64,000 bases of DNA from an uncultured Poribacteria bacterium (GCA_951828385.1 OX639973.1:3773200-3837199); one strand, 5' to 3'. Counted from the first letter of the stretch, positions 37,109 to 46,834 are shown. Numbers and translations: made by a program. The notes: a model not told the origin generated them from the sequence alone.

Positions 37109-37268
37109 ATAACAAAGTGAGTTTGATAAATGTTAGACTTATGTAGCGTTCACTGTTAATGGACGTCATATACGCCACAAACTATGAAGTTTGTGCTACA
37201 ATTGATGTCTCTGTGATGCGAAAATAGAACAGCAACACAACCGAAATGATTAATCAAACTGGCGTTAT
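37109..37268 (+). mobile_element. Family B MITE-like element, copy 3
   Basis: It starts around ATAACAAAGTGAGTTTGATA and ends TTAATCAAACTGGCGTTAT, with the same interior as copy 2. It lies in the 669-bp non-coding gap 36860-37528. Confidence 0.85.
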
Positions 37269-37379
37269 AACACGATTTTTTCAAAACGTTCCTCACCGCG
37301 TAGGGGTAGTATGTGTATAAAAAGGCTATAACACGATTTTTTCAAACGTTCCTCACCCCGTAGGGGTGGTATGTCTATA
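37266..37379. repeat. Two REP-like units far from the RAYT gene
   Basis: ATAACACGATTTTTTCAAAA and CGTTCCTCACCGCGTAGGGG occur at 37266 and again from 37327 with a better palindrome (CACCCCGTAGGGGTGGTATG). The core equals that of the REPs flanking the transposase at 17 kb. They are probably products of that system. Confidence 0.7.
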
Positions 37380-37528
37380 GAAACTCAATTTGCGTAAGTC
37401 CTATTTATTATCAAACTCACGTTACAGTTAACGATACATCTATAGAAGCGGGGTTACAAACCCTGAAGAAACACCGCAGCAAAAACCCTGCAACGGGGGT
37501 TGTGTAAGTCGTATATATTTTATTTCCT

Positions 37529-38842
37529 TCACTTTCCAATACAATAAAGATGCGTAAGCGAACGCAGAATCAGCGCATTGCCCGCAACCGCACCAGATGC
37601 GATGAATTCTCCGTCAAACGCGTTGCGTGCAAGCAATTTAAATTCCCGTCCCGCAGAAATAACGGACACTCTCCCCTCCATGCTAAAAAAGTAGATGTTT
37701 CCACCCACATATAAGGGTGATGCCCAATGATTCCCACCGACACGTCCTTTCCATATAGCATCTCCACTCTTTGCATCTACACAAGAAACGACACCGCCTT
37801 CGTTAACCATAAACATCAGGTCATCCACAATAAGCGGCGACGGTATTTCAGGAGCACCCTTGCGATTCTTCCACACGATATGCGTATCCGTAACATCACC
37901 GCTGCCAGAGGGATCAACGGCTAACAGTAACTTTTCTACGCCAGTTGTAAAATAGACAAGATTGTGTGCGAAAATCGGTCTACACGCAACGTTCCATCCC
38001 CACCCTTCATGCCGAACACGCCAGAGTTCATCGCCTGTTTTCGGGTCGTAGGAAATCGTGACTTCCGCTGCCGGACTCACCAACTGCTTCTTTCCTTGGA
38101 ACGTAATGATTGTAGGGGTCGCGTAAGATTTCCTGTTATCGTTCGGCTTCTCTTTTTTCGTTTCTTCTACATCCTTAACACCCTTTGCTTTGAGCACATC
38201 CTCAAAATTGGAGTCAACCTTCCGATGCTGCAACCACAAAGTGTCGCCGGTGTTTTTATTCAGCGCAGCAATGAACTGTACATCAACGCCATCGAAAGTG
38301 AGAAATAGGGTCTCCTCATCAATGATCGGCGAAGACGCAGGACGCACTCGGTGATCGCAATTGAGGTCTCGGCGTTCCCAAAGTTTCTCGCCGGTTTTCG
38401 TGTCCAGACAGGCGGTGCCATAAGTGCCGTAGTGAACATAGATGCGTCCATCCTCTATAACAGGCGTAGGCGAGGCATGGCTGTTGAGGTCCCCGTGTTC
38501 GAGTTGCGGTTCCGCGACATCGAATACTTTTATATCGTGTAGGATGTCGCCGCTCTCTAAATCTACACAGATCGCAAAAAGTTCGCTACCATCTTCACGG
38601 GCGGTTGTCACCCAAATCTGGTTATCCCAAACGACAGGTGATGAATATCCCTTGTCGTGGATAGGTACTTTCCAACGGACGTTTTCGGTTTCGCTAAATT
38701 GCGTAGGGAGATCAGTCGCAATTGCTTTGCCATCTCCGTTTGGACCCCGGAACTGATGCCAGTTGTTCTCTGCATACGTGTCGGATAGGACGAAAACAGA
38801 TAAAAAAATGAAGATTAGAATTGCAATGCATACGTTTTTCAT
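37529..38842 (-). CDS. Secreted PQQ-type beta-propeller protein
   Basis: A 437-residue exported protein (signal peptide residues 1-24) with PQQ-like blades, as in planctomycete BamB-like proteins. It starts WHQFRGPNGDGKAIATDLP, then ENVRWKVPIHDKGYSSPVVW, and blades GDTLWLQHR, GDELWRVRHEGWGW and GDAIWKGRVGGNHWASPLY. AGGGTGAATC precedes the ATG. The role in the cell is unknown. It follows the LamG gene after 37 bp and is likely part of the same minus-strand transcription unit. Confidence 0.88.
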   Translation of the reverse strand: MKNVCIAILIFIFLSVFVLSDTYAENNWHQFRGPNGDGKAIATDLPTQFSETENVRWKVPIHDKGYSSPVVWDNQIWVTTAREDGSELFAICVDLESGDILHDIKVFDVAEPQLEHGDLNSHASPTPVIEDGRIYVHYGTYGTACLDTKTGEKLWERRDLNCDHRVRPASSPIIDEETLFLTFDGVDVQFIAALNKNTGDTLWLQHRKVDSNFEDVLKAKGVKDVEETKKEKPNDNRKSYATPTIITFQGKKQLVSPAAEVTISYDPKTGDELWRVRHEGWGWNVACRPIFAHNLVYFTTGVEKLLLAVDPSGSGDVTDTHIVWKNRKGAPEIPSPLIVDDLMFMVNEGGVVSCVDAKSGDAIWKGRVGGNHWASPLYVGGNIYFFSMEGRVSVISAGREFKLLARNAFDGEFIASGAVAGNALILRSLTHLYCIGK

Positions 38843-38879
38843 GATTCACCCTGTATAGTAGCTCCCTATCAAGAGCGTC

Positions 38880-39740
38880 CTATTTTGCTGATTTAAGTTT
38901 ACCCCAAGTGGTCGTGGCTTTCCCCGCAGCATCGACCGCAAAAACACCTTCAATGCCACTGCCGAGTGATTTAACTTCAGCCCCGGAAAGTGGCACATTA
39001 AAGATGACAATCTCATCAATGATGCCACCGAAATGACACCGTCCCTTACCGGCATTACAACCCTCATCTGCACCGATGTAAACCGCTTCAGGGGAATCCC
39101 AAGGTTGTCCGACTGCGTCTGCGCTGTTCTGGAGTTCACCATTAACGTAGATATGGATTTTCGCTCCATCCCATACACCGACGAGGTGAACCCACTCTTT
39201 TTCGGGAAGCGGGTCTCCGAGGGCTTCAAATCTTTCAGGCGCGCTCTTGAGACGATAATGAAACGAAGCTTGATTAATTCTCCCCCCGACATTTTCATGC
39301 GCACCGGTTCCAAGTAGATACTGCGACCAACTTGAACAGCCCTGCCCTTTCCATATAACGCATTTTCCGTTCGGCGGTACCGTCGGATATATCCATGCAT
39401 GGATCGAGAAACCTTTGGAGTCCTTAAAATTCAAAGCTGCCAAACTATCGGCATCCCCTTTCGTCCCGATACGTACGTGGTTTTGGGCGTCAACGCCGCT
39501 GAACTCTATACCACCCCCGAACTTGGCTTTTGCCCATTTGACATCGCCGACAAATACACCATCGCTACCGTTGCCAGAAAGATCCGTAACGGTTTCACCT
39601 TTGCCTTCTTCAAATGTCCACATCCCTTGAATCGTATTTTTATCAATCTTTGCATCACTTGTCAATAGCATCGCGAAACTTAGCACGATAATAAGGTTGA
39701 TAGTGAGCATGTCATTCAGATACCGTTTTGCCAAAAACAT
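38880..39740 (-). CDS. LamG-domain exported protein with C-terminal TWG tag
   Basis: A 286-residue protein with a signal peptide (about 30 residues, MLTINLIIVLSFAMLLTSDA) and one LamG/concanavalin-like domain (GMWTFEEGKGETVTDLSGNG through GGIIDEIVIFNVPLSGAEV). It ends ATTTWGKLKSAK, the shared tag. LamG domains usually bind glycans or matrix. The ATG at 39740 is preferred because GGAGG lies 4 bp upstream; an ATG nine codons earlier would contain the Shine-Dalgarno. It follows the DUF1501 gene closely. Confidence 0.85.
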   Translation of the reverse strand: MFLAKRYLNDMLTINLIIVLSFAMLLTSDAKIDKNTIQGMWTFEEGKGETVTDLSGNGSDGVFVGDVKWAKAKFGGGIEFSGVDAQNHVRIGTKGDADSLAALNFKDSKGFSIHAWIYPTVPPNGKCVIWKGQGCSSWSQYLLGTGAHENVGGRINQASFHYRLKSAPERFEALGDPLPEKEWVHLVGVWDGAKIHIYVNGELQNSADAVGQPWDSPEAVYIGADEGCNAGKGRCHFGGIIDEIVIFNVPLSGAEVKSLGSGIEGVFAVDAAGKATTTWGKLKSAK

Positions 39741-39763
39741 GGTTCCTCCTCTAAAAACTACTT

Positions 39764-41125
39764 TCAAGCAATTAATTCTGAAACGACCTTGGCACCATCA
39801 GGGGCAACGCGAACAGGTCTTCCATCACTGGTATGCAACTCAAAACTGGGGTTAATACCGAGTAGCGTATAGATTGTGGCTGACAGATCCGAAGGTGTCA
39901 CCGGACGCTCTTTCGGAAACTCACCGAGCGCATCGCTACTGCCGACGATTTGCCCGCCTTGTACGCCGCCACCAGCCAACATCACACTGAACACGTTGGG
40001 CCAATGATCGCGTCCACCTTGCGAGTTAATCTTCGGTGTGCGTCCAAACTCACCCATAACCACCACGAGCGTTTCATCCAACATACGCCGATCGGTAAGG
40101 TCTTGAATCAGCGCGCTCAGTGCCCGATCGAGAGATGGAAGATGTGCATTCCTATCGGTAGGGTAACGTTCTTTGAGTGTGAAGATATCTTGATGCGTAT
40201 CCCACCCGGTATGGTTGACAGTCACAAATGGCACACCCCGCTCAACAAGCCGCCGTGCCAGTAAACAACTCTGTCCGATTCCGTTTACACCGCCTGGACC
40301 ATATCGCTGACGTACCTCTTGCGGCTCCTCAGAAAGCGTGAACGCCGCTTTGGCTTCGGGCGATGTTATCAGATTGTAGGCACGTTCTAACTCCGGATCG
40401 GATACCGTCGTTGCGTCAGCGTCTTTGGCACGACTGAATGTGTTGAGTGCATCGACGAACTGCCTACGCCGGGAAACGCGTTGTAAATCAATCCCCTCAT
40501 AGAAGTCGAGGTCGCGCACCTTAAACTCACTTCTCTCAGGATCACCCCCAACAGAAAATGGACGCGTGGCACTCGGTAAATATCCGTTCCCTGATACTTG
40601 ACCTGTGAAGTTCGGCACTGCGATGTTTGGCGGTAAAGCCGTGAGTGTATCTCCTGAAGCATTCTTACTACTTTGAGATCTGATGTATGTAACTGTTGCC
40701 CCAAAAGTCGGATACTCCAACGCAGGCGTAGGTTTGTATCCTGTCATCAAGTATTGGGTGCCGAGGCTATGCTCACCCAACGGCGAGGTCATCGAGCGAA
40801 TGATGGCGATCTTATCCATGATCCCCGCTGTTTGTTCCAAGCATTCACTGATGCGTACGCCTGTCACATTTGTAGGAATGGTTTTCAGCGGTCCGCGGAC
40901 CTCTTGCGGAGCGTCCGGTTTCGGGTCAAAGGTCTCCAGATGACTGGGACCCCCATCAAGCCATATCAGGATACAGGATTTTGCTGTTGCTGTCAATGGA
41001 TTCGTGCCGGCAAAAGCGCGTTGGAGATGGAAAAAGTCGCCTAATCCGAGTCCAAGTGCTGCCAATCCACCGACACGCAAGAAATCGCGGCGGCTTATTC
41101 CGTCACATCGTTGGGTCGCTTCCAT
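39764..41125 (-). CDS. DUF1501 exported protein
   Basis: A 453-residue DUF1501 protein. A twin-arginine signal (SRRDFLRVGGLAALGLGLG) gives Tat export. The alkaline-phosphatase/sulfatase-like core has CILIWLDGGPSHLETFDPKP, MTSPLGEHSLGTQYLMTGY, VTVNHTGWDTHQDIF and VVVMGEFGRTPKIN, with HWP later. Members accompany DUF1549/1553 proteins in planctomycetes; their reaction is not established. The ATG at 41125 is preferred to 41140, because GGAGGAG lies within the earlier codons. Confidence 0.9.
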   Translation of the reverse strand: MEATQRCDGISRRDFLRVGGLAALGLGLGDFFHLQRAFAGTNPLTATAKSCILIWLDGGPSHLETFDPKPDAPQEVRGPLKTIPTNVTGVRISECLEQTAGIMDKIAIIRSMTSPLGEHSLGTQYLMTGYKPTPALEYPTFGATVTYIRSQSSKNASGDTLTALPPNIAVPNFTGQVSGNGYLPSATRPFSVGGDPERSEFKVRDLDFYEGIDLQRVSRRRQFVDALNTFSRAKDADATTVSDPELERAYNLITSPEAKAAFTLSEEPQEVRQRYGPGGVNGIGQSCLLARRLVERGVPFVTVNHTGWDTHQDIFTLKERYPTDRNAHLPSLDRALSALIQDLTDRRMLDETLVVVMGEFGRTPKINSQGGRDHWPNVFSVMLAGGGVQGGQIVGSSDALGEFPKERPVTPSDLSATIYTLLGINPSFELHTSDGRPVRVAPDGAKVVSELIA

Positions 41126-41205
41126 TTTATTCTCCTCCATTCCAGTGCAAGGGTTCGTTTTTCAGATAAGGCACAGAAACCTGCCCTCAAAGGTTAACCT
41201 AAATT

Positions 41206-43209
41206 TTAATCTTCCGCGCTACGACTTTCCATACGCTTATTTTCAGCCGGACCAATTGCGAATTCAATTTTATCAATACCTGCCTCTTTTGCTGTATCCA
41301 TTACTTTGACGATTTGTTCATGAAGTACATCTCGTCCTGCTTGGATAATAAGCGTAGCTTTTTGTTCCTCAGGCAAATTGAGAAGGCGGACAGGCAATTC
41401 GTCAAACTGGACAACTTTTCCGTTTAGGAGCATTTCGCCAGTTTTTTCACCCGCAGCAGGATTCTTGATTTCAATTACAGGATTTTGTGGGTTCAACCAT
41501 TTTTCCAGCGTGGCAGGTTTTACGCCAATCGCCTCTCCGACAGCCCCAAGCACATGCGGATCGGGACGGAGCATCGGTTGCGTGAAAGCGAAGTTGTGTA
41601 GCACTTTTCCATCTTTGGCGATGATAACCGTCTGCGCCACATTACGATTCAACCCGTAGCTGCCTGGACCTTCACGACCCTCCTGAGAGATACCGAGTAA
41701 GACCCCACTTGGAATGTGTGGGACTAACCTACTCACTTGATTCTCCACGGTATCGGGTGTATCTCCTAAAAACACAGCGCTTATATGCAGTGCCTGTTTA
41801 GATTTCTCAGCGATTTGCGCAAGTAAACGAGAAACACCAAGCAACCCACGCAATCCAAGACCGGTTTCGTCTTGTAGGAAGAGAACGAGTAGCTGTCCAT
41901 CTGCTTTGGCGATGACATCGAATGTTTTGTCTTTAGTTTCACCGTTGATGCCCTTAGCCTTCAATGGCGGAAGCTTTTCGTCGGGTTGTGGCCCAGAAAA
42001 AATTGCTGTCCCTTGCGTTTTCTTGAACTCAGCAGGATTCTTAACTTCAACGTTCTCTCTGCGGTATCGGTTTTGATTCTCCCGATTCGCTAAGGCGCGG
42101 CGAGCTGCCATGCCTTCTTCTTCATTCAATTTGCCGTCACCATCTTTGTCGAACCGTTTGACAAGTTCTTCGCGAGATAGCGTGCGTTCACGATCGCGAG
42201 CACCTTCACGTTCCATTTGTTCTCCGCCTCGCTCCATACGTGTCCCTTCGGCAGGCTCTTTGTTCAACCATTTCTCTACTGTTGCGGACATTGGATTTGT
42301 ATTTTCATCGCCGGTTAACCATGCTCCCTCTTCGTTCAACCATTTCTCCAGTGTAGCAGGTTCCACTTCAATCGCTTGTGCGATGGCACCGAGGAGGTGT
42401 GGATCCGCATAGAGCAAAGGTTGTGTGAAAGCAAAGTTGTGGAGCACCTTTCCATCTTTAGCGATAAGAACGGTCTGTGCGACATTCCGGTTCAGTCCAT
42501 AACTCCCTGGTCCTTCACGCCCATCCGGAGATATCCCTTTTAATACCGCCTTTGGAATCTCTTCTTTTAACATGTTACGCGCCCATTCCGGTAAAGTATC
42601 AAGATTATCTGCAAGGAACACAACACCTATCTTGAACCCTTGATGAGACGTTTCGGCACCCGTGGTTGCCTTGCTACGCCTTTTTTCAAACGCATCAATT
42701 TTGAGGAGCAACTTAGACACGTTAACAAATCCTTTTATACCAACTGCATTGGTATCCTGCAAGAATAACACGAGCGGTTTTCCATCTGCTTTAGTGGTAA
42801 TATCAAACGTTGTTCCGTCAATTCTACCACCAATACCAGTCACCGTCAACGCTGGCAGTTTTTCCCCAGGTTGCGGTCCAGAGAATATCTTGTTTTCTTC
42901 GGACTGCCCAAAAAGCGTTGGGTCCTTTACTTCGATATGGGACTCATCTTTATACTGTTTCTCGACCATCTTTCCATCTTTCGCTTTCTCCATCCGTTGC
43001 TTTTTCGCAGTCTTATCAACCCCTTTTTCTGATTTCTGAGGTGAGTTTTGAGGGGTTTGGGCGAAGAGCGAGACTTGGAAAGTTTTCAGCGGCACCAGTT
43101 GTGCCATTGCCAATAAGGGCAGGCAAGTGAGAAGCAAGGTTACCGCTATCAGTCGCAAACGCGGCTTCAGTGAACAGTTGAGCAATGAAAGTAGGATTTG
43201 CTTAGTCAT
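41206..43209 (-). CDS. Fusion protein: two redoxin-like domains, EF-hand and ExbD/TolR-like C-terminus
   Basis: A 667-residue exported protein. It has an N-terminal signal/anchor (about 10-37) and a thioredoxin-like domain at about 110-290 with a nearly identical second copy at about 395-560; both contain EGPGSYGLNRNVAQTV, AKDGKVLHNFAFTQP and PATLEKWLN. Between them is an EF-hand loop (DKDGDGKLNEEE). The C-terminal 90 residues (MLLNGKVVQFDELPVRLLNL, ATLIIQAGRDVLHEQIVKVM) resemble the periplasmic ExbD/TolR domain. No CxxC is visible in the redoxin-like domains, so redox activity is doubtful. It overlaps the BlaI-type regulator gene by 8 bp, so the two are translationally coupled. Confidence 0.75.
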   Translation of the reverse strand: MTKQILLSLLNCSLKPRLRLIAVTLLLTCLPLLAMAQLVPLKTFQVSLFAQTPQNSPQKSEKGVDKTAKKQRMEKAKDGKMVEKQYKDESHIEVKDPTLFGQSEENKIFSGPQPGEKLPALTVTGIGGRIDGTTFDITTKADGKPLVLFLQDTNAVGIKGFVNVSKLLLKIDAFEKRRSKATTGAETSHQGFKIGVVFLADNLDTLPEWARNMLKEEIPKAVLKGISPDGREGPGSYGLNRNVAQTVLIAKDGKVLHNFAFTQPLLYADPHLLGAIAQAIEVEPATLEKWLNEEGAWLTGDENTNPMSATVEKWLNKEPAEGTRMERGGEQMEREGARDRERTLSREELVKRFDKDGDGKLNEEEGMAARRALANRENQNRYRRENVEVKNPAEFKKTQGTAIFSGPQPDEKLPPLKAKGINGETKDKTFDVIAKADGQLLVLFLQDETGLGLRGLLGVSRLLAQIAEKSKQALHISAVFLGDTPDTVENQVSRLVPHIPSGVLLGISQEGREGPGSYGLNRNVAQTVIIAKDGKVLHNFAFTQPMLRPDPHVLGAVGEAIGVKPATLEKWLNPQNPVIEIKNPAAGEKTGEMLLNGKVVQFDELPVRLLNLPEEQKATLIIQAGRDVLHEQIVKVMDTAKEAGIDKIEFAIGPAENKRMESRSAED

Positions 43210-43588
43210 CGGTTTTTTCCCCTTCAGGCTGATAGTTGTTAATCAACACTTGTAAGCGGTTGTGTTCAGCTGCGCTGGTGTGTCGCACTTCGAGAAGTGT
43301 GTTCACCAGCTTCTCGGCTGAGTTGTCAAAAAGGCGTTCCAGTAAATCGTTGAGCATCGTATGTGTAATCTCCGCTTCTTTGACCAAAGGCTGATAAACG
43401 AACGTCCTACCATCCACTTGATGCGACAAAAAACCTTTCTTTTCAAGGCTTTTCATCGTCGTGGCGACGGTGGTATAAGCAAGTTTCCGATCAATGTTAT
43501 CAAGGACATCATTGACCGTAGCATGCGTTAGTTTCCATACCACTTTCATCACCTCAAGTTCTAAATGGTGTAATCTATTGGTTTTCAT
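43202..43588 (-). CDS. BlaI/MecI-family transcriptional repressor
   Basis: A 128-residue winged-helix repressor. It starts LHHLELEVMKVVWKLTHATV, then VNDVLDNIDRKLAYTTVATT, which is the BlaI recognition-helix region, then MKSLEKKGFLSHQVDGRTFVY. The C-terminal dimer helices include the region where BlaR1-type proteases cut. No M56/BlaR1 sensor is adjacent; the downstream gene is a redoxin-EF-hand-TolR fusion. A dyad upstream of the promoter suggests autoregulation. Confidence 0.92.
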   Translation of the reverse strand: MKTNRLHHLELEVMKVVWKLTHATVNDVLDNIDRKLAYTTVATTMKSLEKKGFLSHQVDGRTFVYQPLVKEAEITHTMLNDLLERLFDNSAEKLVNTLLEVRHTSAAEHNRLQVLINNYQPEGEKTDD

Positions 43589-43665
43589 CTGTGTCTATCC
43601 TTATCTAATGGTTTTCAATTGGTTTCTACGATTGATAAGACAATACTTCGCCACGAATGTTCGCA

Positions 43666-43710
43666 ATTATGCATACTAAATACTATTTGTAAATACGTAG
43701 TAATAGTATT
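43666..43710 (-). promoter_or_regulatory. Candidate BlaI promoter and operator
   Basis: On the minus strand TTTACA (43688-43693) and CATAAT (43666-43671) are 16 bp apart. Overlapping the -35 box is an inverted repeat, AATACTAT (43679-43686) and ATAGTATT (43703-43710), with an inner AAATACGTAGTA that resembles BlaI/MecI operators. It lies about 80 bp before the repressor gene. Confidence 0.55.
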
Positions 43711-43891
43711 ATACACCCTAAAGAAGGGTTTGTCAAGTTAAATTGGAAAAAAAAGCATAATTTACGAAATTTTGGAAAAAATTCAGCAAGCAGCTTATTG
43801 ATTTTGATTTAGACATTTATTTGACTTTTGGTAATTTTTGTGGTTTAATGTCTCAAGCAAAACCCTGAGATCCGTGCCTTGTAGGAGACAT

Positions 43892-44014
43892 TATAGTGAA
43901 GCCCATAAATAAGTGAACATCTTTGTAGCATAAACTGTTAGTTTGTGCCAGTCTGAATACCTGTTATAGGTATTCAGACTGTTTGGAAGTGCCCAATTAA
44001 TTATAGGTTTTACT
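43892..44014 (+). mobile_element. Family A MITE-like element, copy 6, right end decayed
   Basis: It starts TATAGTGAAGCCCATAAAT, has the CAGTCTGAATACCTG..TATTCAGACTG palindrome, and ends GGTTTTACTCC instead of TTTTACTATA, so its right terminus is mutated. A promoter begins 10 bp after it. Confidence 0.82.
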
Positions 44015-44023
44015 CCTTTTTTG

Positions 44024-44052
44024 TTGACAAATTACGAGAAAACTGCTATACT
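44024..44052 (+). promoter_or_regulatory. Consensus sigma-70 promoter
   Basis: TTGACA (44024-44029), 17 bp, TATACT (44047-44052), 80 bp before the GTG start of a small membrane protein. Confidence 0.85.
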
Positions 44053-44131
44053 ATTGGTATCACGTTGGCAGACAGATCGAGCATAGTCGCTTGGCTAAGT
44101 GTCTGCCTCCCACTTGATAGGGGATAAAAGC

Positions 44132-44617
44132 GTGAAACGTGAGAATCAGCAGATACTTTTGAAAGACAACCGCGAAAGCGAACAGAACAGATATTCATTA
44201 TTCACAGTCCGTGACGCTGAGAATGCGATGACAGCGTTCACGATCTTTGCAATTGCGATCATCTTTGTAATTTTCTTTCATGCACTTATTATTGAGCATA
44301 AACTCCTTATTACGCTTAATAGCATTGTGAGTTCACTATCTGCTGTCGTAGGCAATGTTTCAAATGTTCTGTCTGCGTCAACATTACTAACCATCTTGCT
44401 CGAAGGAGCTGATATTATGTTTTTTCGTCGTACTCGCGAGGAACGTGCTAAACTGAAAGAAGAACGGCGCGAATTAGAAGAGCTGAAAAAAGAGATACAA
44501 AACCTTCAAAACGTCCCTCAAGAAAGGGAGGCAACACCAAAACCTGATAATGTTAAGGCAAAGAATCAACCGCCGAAACAGTCATCGAAACCTGGAAACG
44601 TAAAGCCTGATAAGTAG
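44132..44617 (+). CDS. Membrane protein with cytoplasmic coiled coil
   Basis: A protein of about 161 residues with two hydrophobic segments (FTIFAIAIIFVIFFHALII, then LITLNSIVSSLSAVVGNVSN), followed by a charged helical segment (RTREERAKLKEERRELEELK) predicted to coil and a Pro/Lys-rich tail. No family was recognised. A consensus promoter lies upstream. The GTG at 44132 has AGGGG 8 bp before it and is preferred to the GTG at 44099. Confidence 0.7.
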   Translation: MKRENQQILLKDNRESEQNRYSLFTVRDAENAMTAFTIFAIAIIFVIFFHALIIEHKLLITLNSIVSSLSAVVGNVSNVLSASTLLTILLEGADIMFFRRTREERAKLKEERRELEELKKEIQNLQNVPQEREATPKPDNVKAKNQPPKQSSKPGNVKPDK

Positions 44618-44712
44618 CAATTTTTCTTGACAAAAAGTGCCTAAAGCGGAGGAGACGACTCCACTCGGATACGTTCAAAACTCTCGCACAACGGCATGCT
44701 TCGGTATTTTTA

Positions 44713-46665
44713 TTAGAATTTCCCAAAAACCCGCACAAAAATTTCCATGTAATTCTGATCGTTAACGTCCCCAATCGCACGCTGATCTATATATCTGGCA
44801 CCGATATGTAGAAACATCTGCTTCCGATATGCCGTAAAACTTTTCTCCATCTCCGCTAATAACGCCTGACGGACAAAGTCGTTATCGTCGTCAAGCATAT
44901 CATTGAACAGGAGAATTTGCCCACCCCCCGTGAGTTTGATGGTTTTCGTGAACTGATAGACCACCTTGAGGATAAGTGCGGGAGCCATATCCCGCACATG
45001 CGTACGTTCAATGAGGCGCAGGCGTAGCCCGCGGGAAATCTCATCACCGTCAATTTCACCCGTCAGCGGCAGGTACTCGATCCGGTCCTCTGCCATTCGG
45101 AAACCGTTGCGGATGGTATACTTGAACATCGGACTGATTTCTAACGATTTTGACGGACGCAGCCGGTACAGCGTCTTGAAAATACCGACTTCGTAATGTT
45201 CATTGTCTCTGTCAAAATCGATGTCATACTGAATTTTGGCACGAGCCGTCGTGACCATCCGATCAATGCCGAGATATTCATACGTAATTTTGGCGGTGTT
45301 AATAAGGTCGTTCTGCATCAACAGAGGATCCCTGCGCCGTTTTTCGACTTCGACACCACCATCCACATAAAAGAATTGCAGATCTCCCTCTCTCTCCATT
45401 TCCTGGATTTCCGGCTGTGATCGATAGAGGCGTTCGTCTTGTCTACCCAAAAATCCGGCATAATACCACGTTTCATCAGGAATTCGGTCTTTCACCAGTT
45501 TGAGTTCATTCTCGAAAATGAGCGAAGAAGCCCGGGCAAGTTCTTTCTGGTAAACAATATTGGCGAACGCTTTCGTTGAGGACGGCGTATTTCTGAGCTT
45601 GATGTTTTTTTCGATTTGCATCCCAAAATCTAAATCTATGACACGCGTCTGACGACTTATCTTCCGATTCATGAACAACCGTATTCCTTGCAGCCCGACA
45701 TCGAATTCGTAATTTGGGTCTATGTCATTCTCCTCTTCATCCCGAATCCCGTTGTTGTTCCGATCCGTTTCATCAAGAAAATCCTCGTCAACATCAAACA
45801 ACAGAATATCATCCTCATAGTCAAAGATGCCGTTGTTGTTTTTATCCAAGTCGCCGGGAATAATCAGGGAAGGTGGATCCAGAAATGTGTTATCTGAATA
45901 ACGATCTTGGTCATCGTTGTCCCCGACAGAACGGGAGGCATCAAAACGCGGACCGACGCGAAACGCTTCCGCCTGAAGAATCGTATCGCCAATGGTTTGG
46001 AAGGCTTTAAAAACTGTAGTCGTTGCATCGAACCGGGAACCTAAGTTCTTTTGCAACGCGTTTTTCGGCGTGACAGCGACTTCGGCTTTTATACCGTAGT
46101 TGGTGAAATTAGTTTCCAAGTCCACTGCCCATACCGGTACTTCTCGGAAGTACCAAGAGAGTCCTAACTGTGAGTTACCGAACTTTGTGACCTCACGCAA
46201 ACCGATGCCAGAACCTTCTGTCTGCTCCTCTTGACCGTTCAAGCGGTTCAGCAGACCCGGCACCATGAGAATCGTCCAATCGGTGCGGTTGGAGCGGACC
46301 TCCCAACGGACACCGCTCAAGTCAATCTGATCGAAGGTGAATTTTGTGAAGGTCGTCGGAACCTCGCCGAGACTTAGGATGTTTTTCACACTGCCAGAAG
46401 TCTCCTCAATCACCATGACGCTGTGGAAACCGCGCCGAAAAAGGCGGTCGAAATCGAAATTGTCTTGCCTGACCCGTTCCTCCTCTGTATCGGCGAGGAA
46501 GTTGCGTCGGTTTGTAAAATCGTATTCGACACGTCCGGATAAGAACAACTTGCCAAATAGACTGTACACGTCCTCTGCTTCAGCGTAGAACACAAGAGAA
46601 CAGTTCAATAGTAAGAGGAGAAAGCCTGGAATCAAGCACTTTCGGGCACCTGTTTTTATGTCCAT
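44713..46665 (-). CDS. Outer-membrane beta-barrel-like protein
   Basis: A 650-residue protein with a signal peptide (about 30 residues) and a pattern of alternating beta strands. It ends YMEIFVRVFGKF, with the terminal phenylalanine and aromatic alternation typical of BamA-inserted outer-membrane proteins. The middle has a calcium-rich-looking insert (DLDKNNNGIFDYEDD, DETDRNNNGIRDEEEND). No known porin family was recognised. It is followed, after a family A element, by the giant propeller gene on the same strand. Confidence 0.65.
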   Translation of the reverse strand: MDIKTGARKCLIPGFLLLLLNCSLVFYAEAEDVYSLFGKLFLSGRVEYDFTNRRNFLADTEEERVRQDNFDFDRLFRRGFHSVMVIEETSGSVKNILSLGEVPTTFTKFTFDQIDLSGVRWEVRSNRTDWTILMVPGLLNRLNGQEEQTEGSGIGLREVTKFGNSQLGLSWYFREVPVWAVDLETNFTNYGIKAEVAVTPKNALQKNLGSRFDATTTVFKAFQTIGDTILQAEAFRVGPRFDASRSVGDNDDQDRYSDNTFLDPPSLIIPGDLDKNNNGIFDYEDDILLFDVDEDFLDETDRNNNGIRDEEENDIDPNYEFDVGLQGIRLFMNRKISRQTRVIDLDFGMQIEKNIKLRNTPSSTKAFANIVYQKELARASSLIFENELKLVKDRIPDETWYYAGFLGRQDERLYRSQPEIQEMEREGDLQFFYVDGGVEVEKRRRDPLLMQNDLINTAKITYEYLGIDRMVTTARAKIQYDIDFDRDNEHYEVGIFKTLYRLRPSKSLEISPMFKYTIRNGFRMAEDRIEYLPLTGEIDGDEISRGLRLRLIERTHVRDMAPALILKVVYQFTKTIKLTGGGQILLFNDMLDDDNDFVRQALLAEMEKSFTAYRKQMFLHIGARYIDQRAIGDVNDQNYMEIFVRVFGKF

Positions 46666-46708
46666 ATCTAATTAGTTGTCAGTTTGCCTCGCAGTGAGAG
46701 TTGTCAGT

Positions 46709-46834
46709 TATAGTGAATCCTAAAAATAAATAGACACATTCGTACCACAAACTTCCAGTTTGTGCCAGTCTGAATGCCTGTTATAGGGATTCAGACTGTT
46801 TGAGAGTGCCCAATTAATTCTAAACTTTACTATA
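46709..46834 (+). mobile_element. Family A MITE-like element, copy 7
   Basis: A standard 126-bp copy from TATAGTGAATCCTAAAAAT to AAACTTTACTATA. It sits among family E repeat fragments (GTTGTCAGTT on the left, AACTGATTAACTG on the right). Confidence 0.9.

Noticed and set aside
38846-39400. 184-codon minus-strand frame overlapping the LamG gene
   Set aside because: Alternate frame of the LamG gene, which has the signal peptide, the domain and the Shine-Dalgarno.
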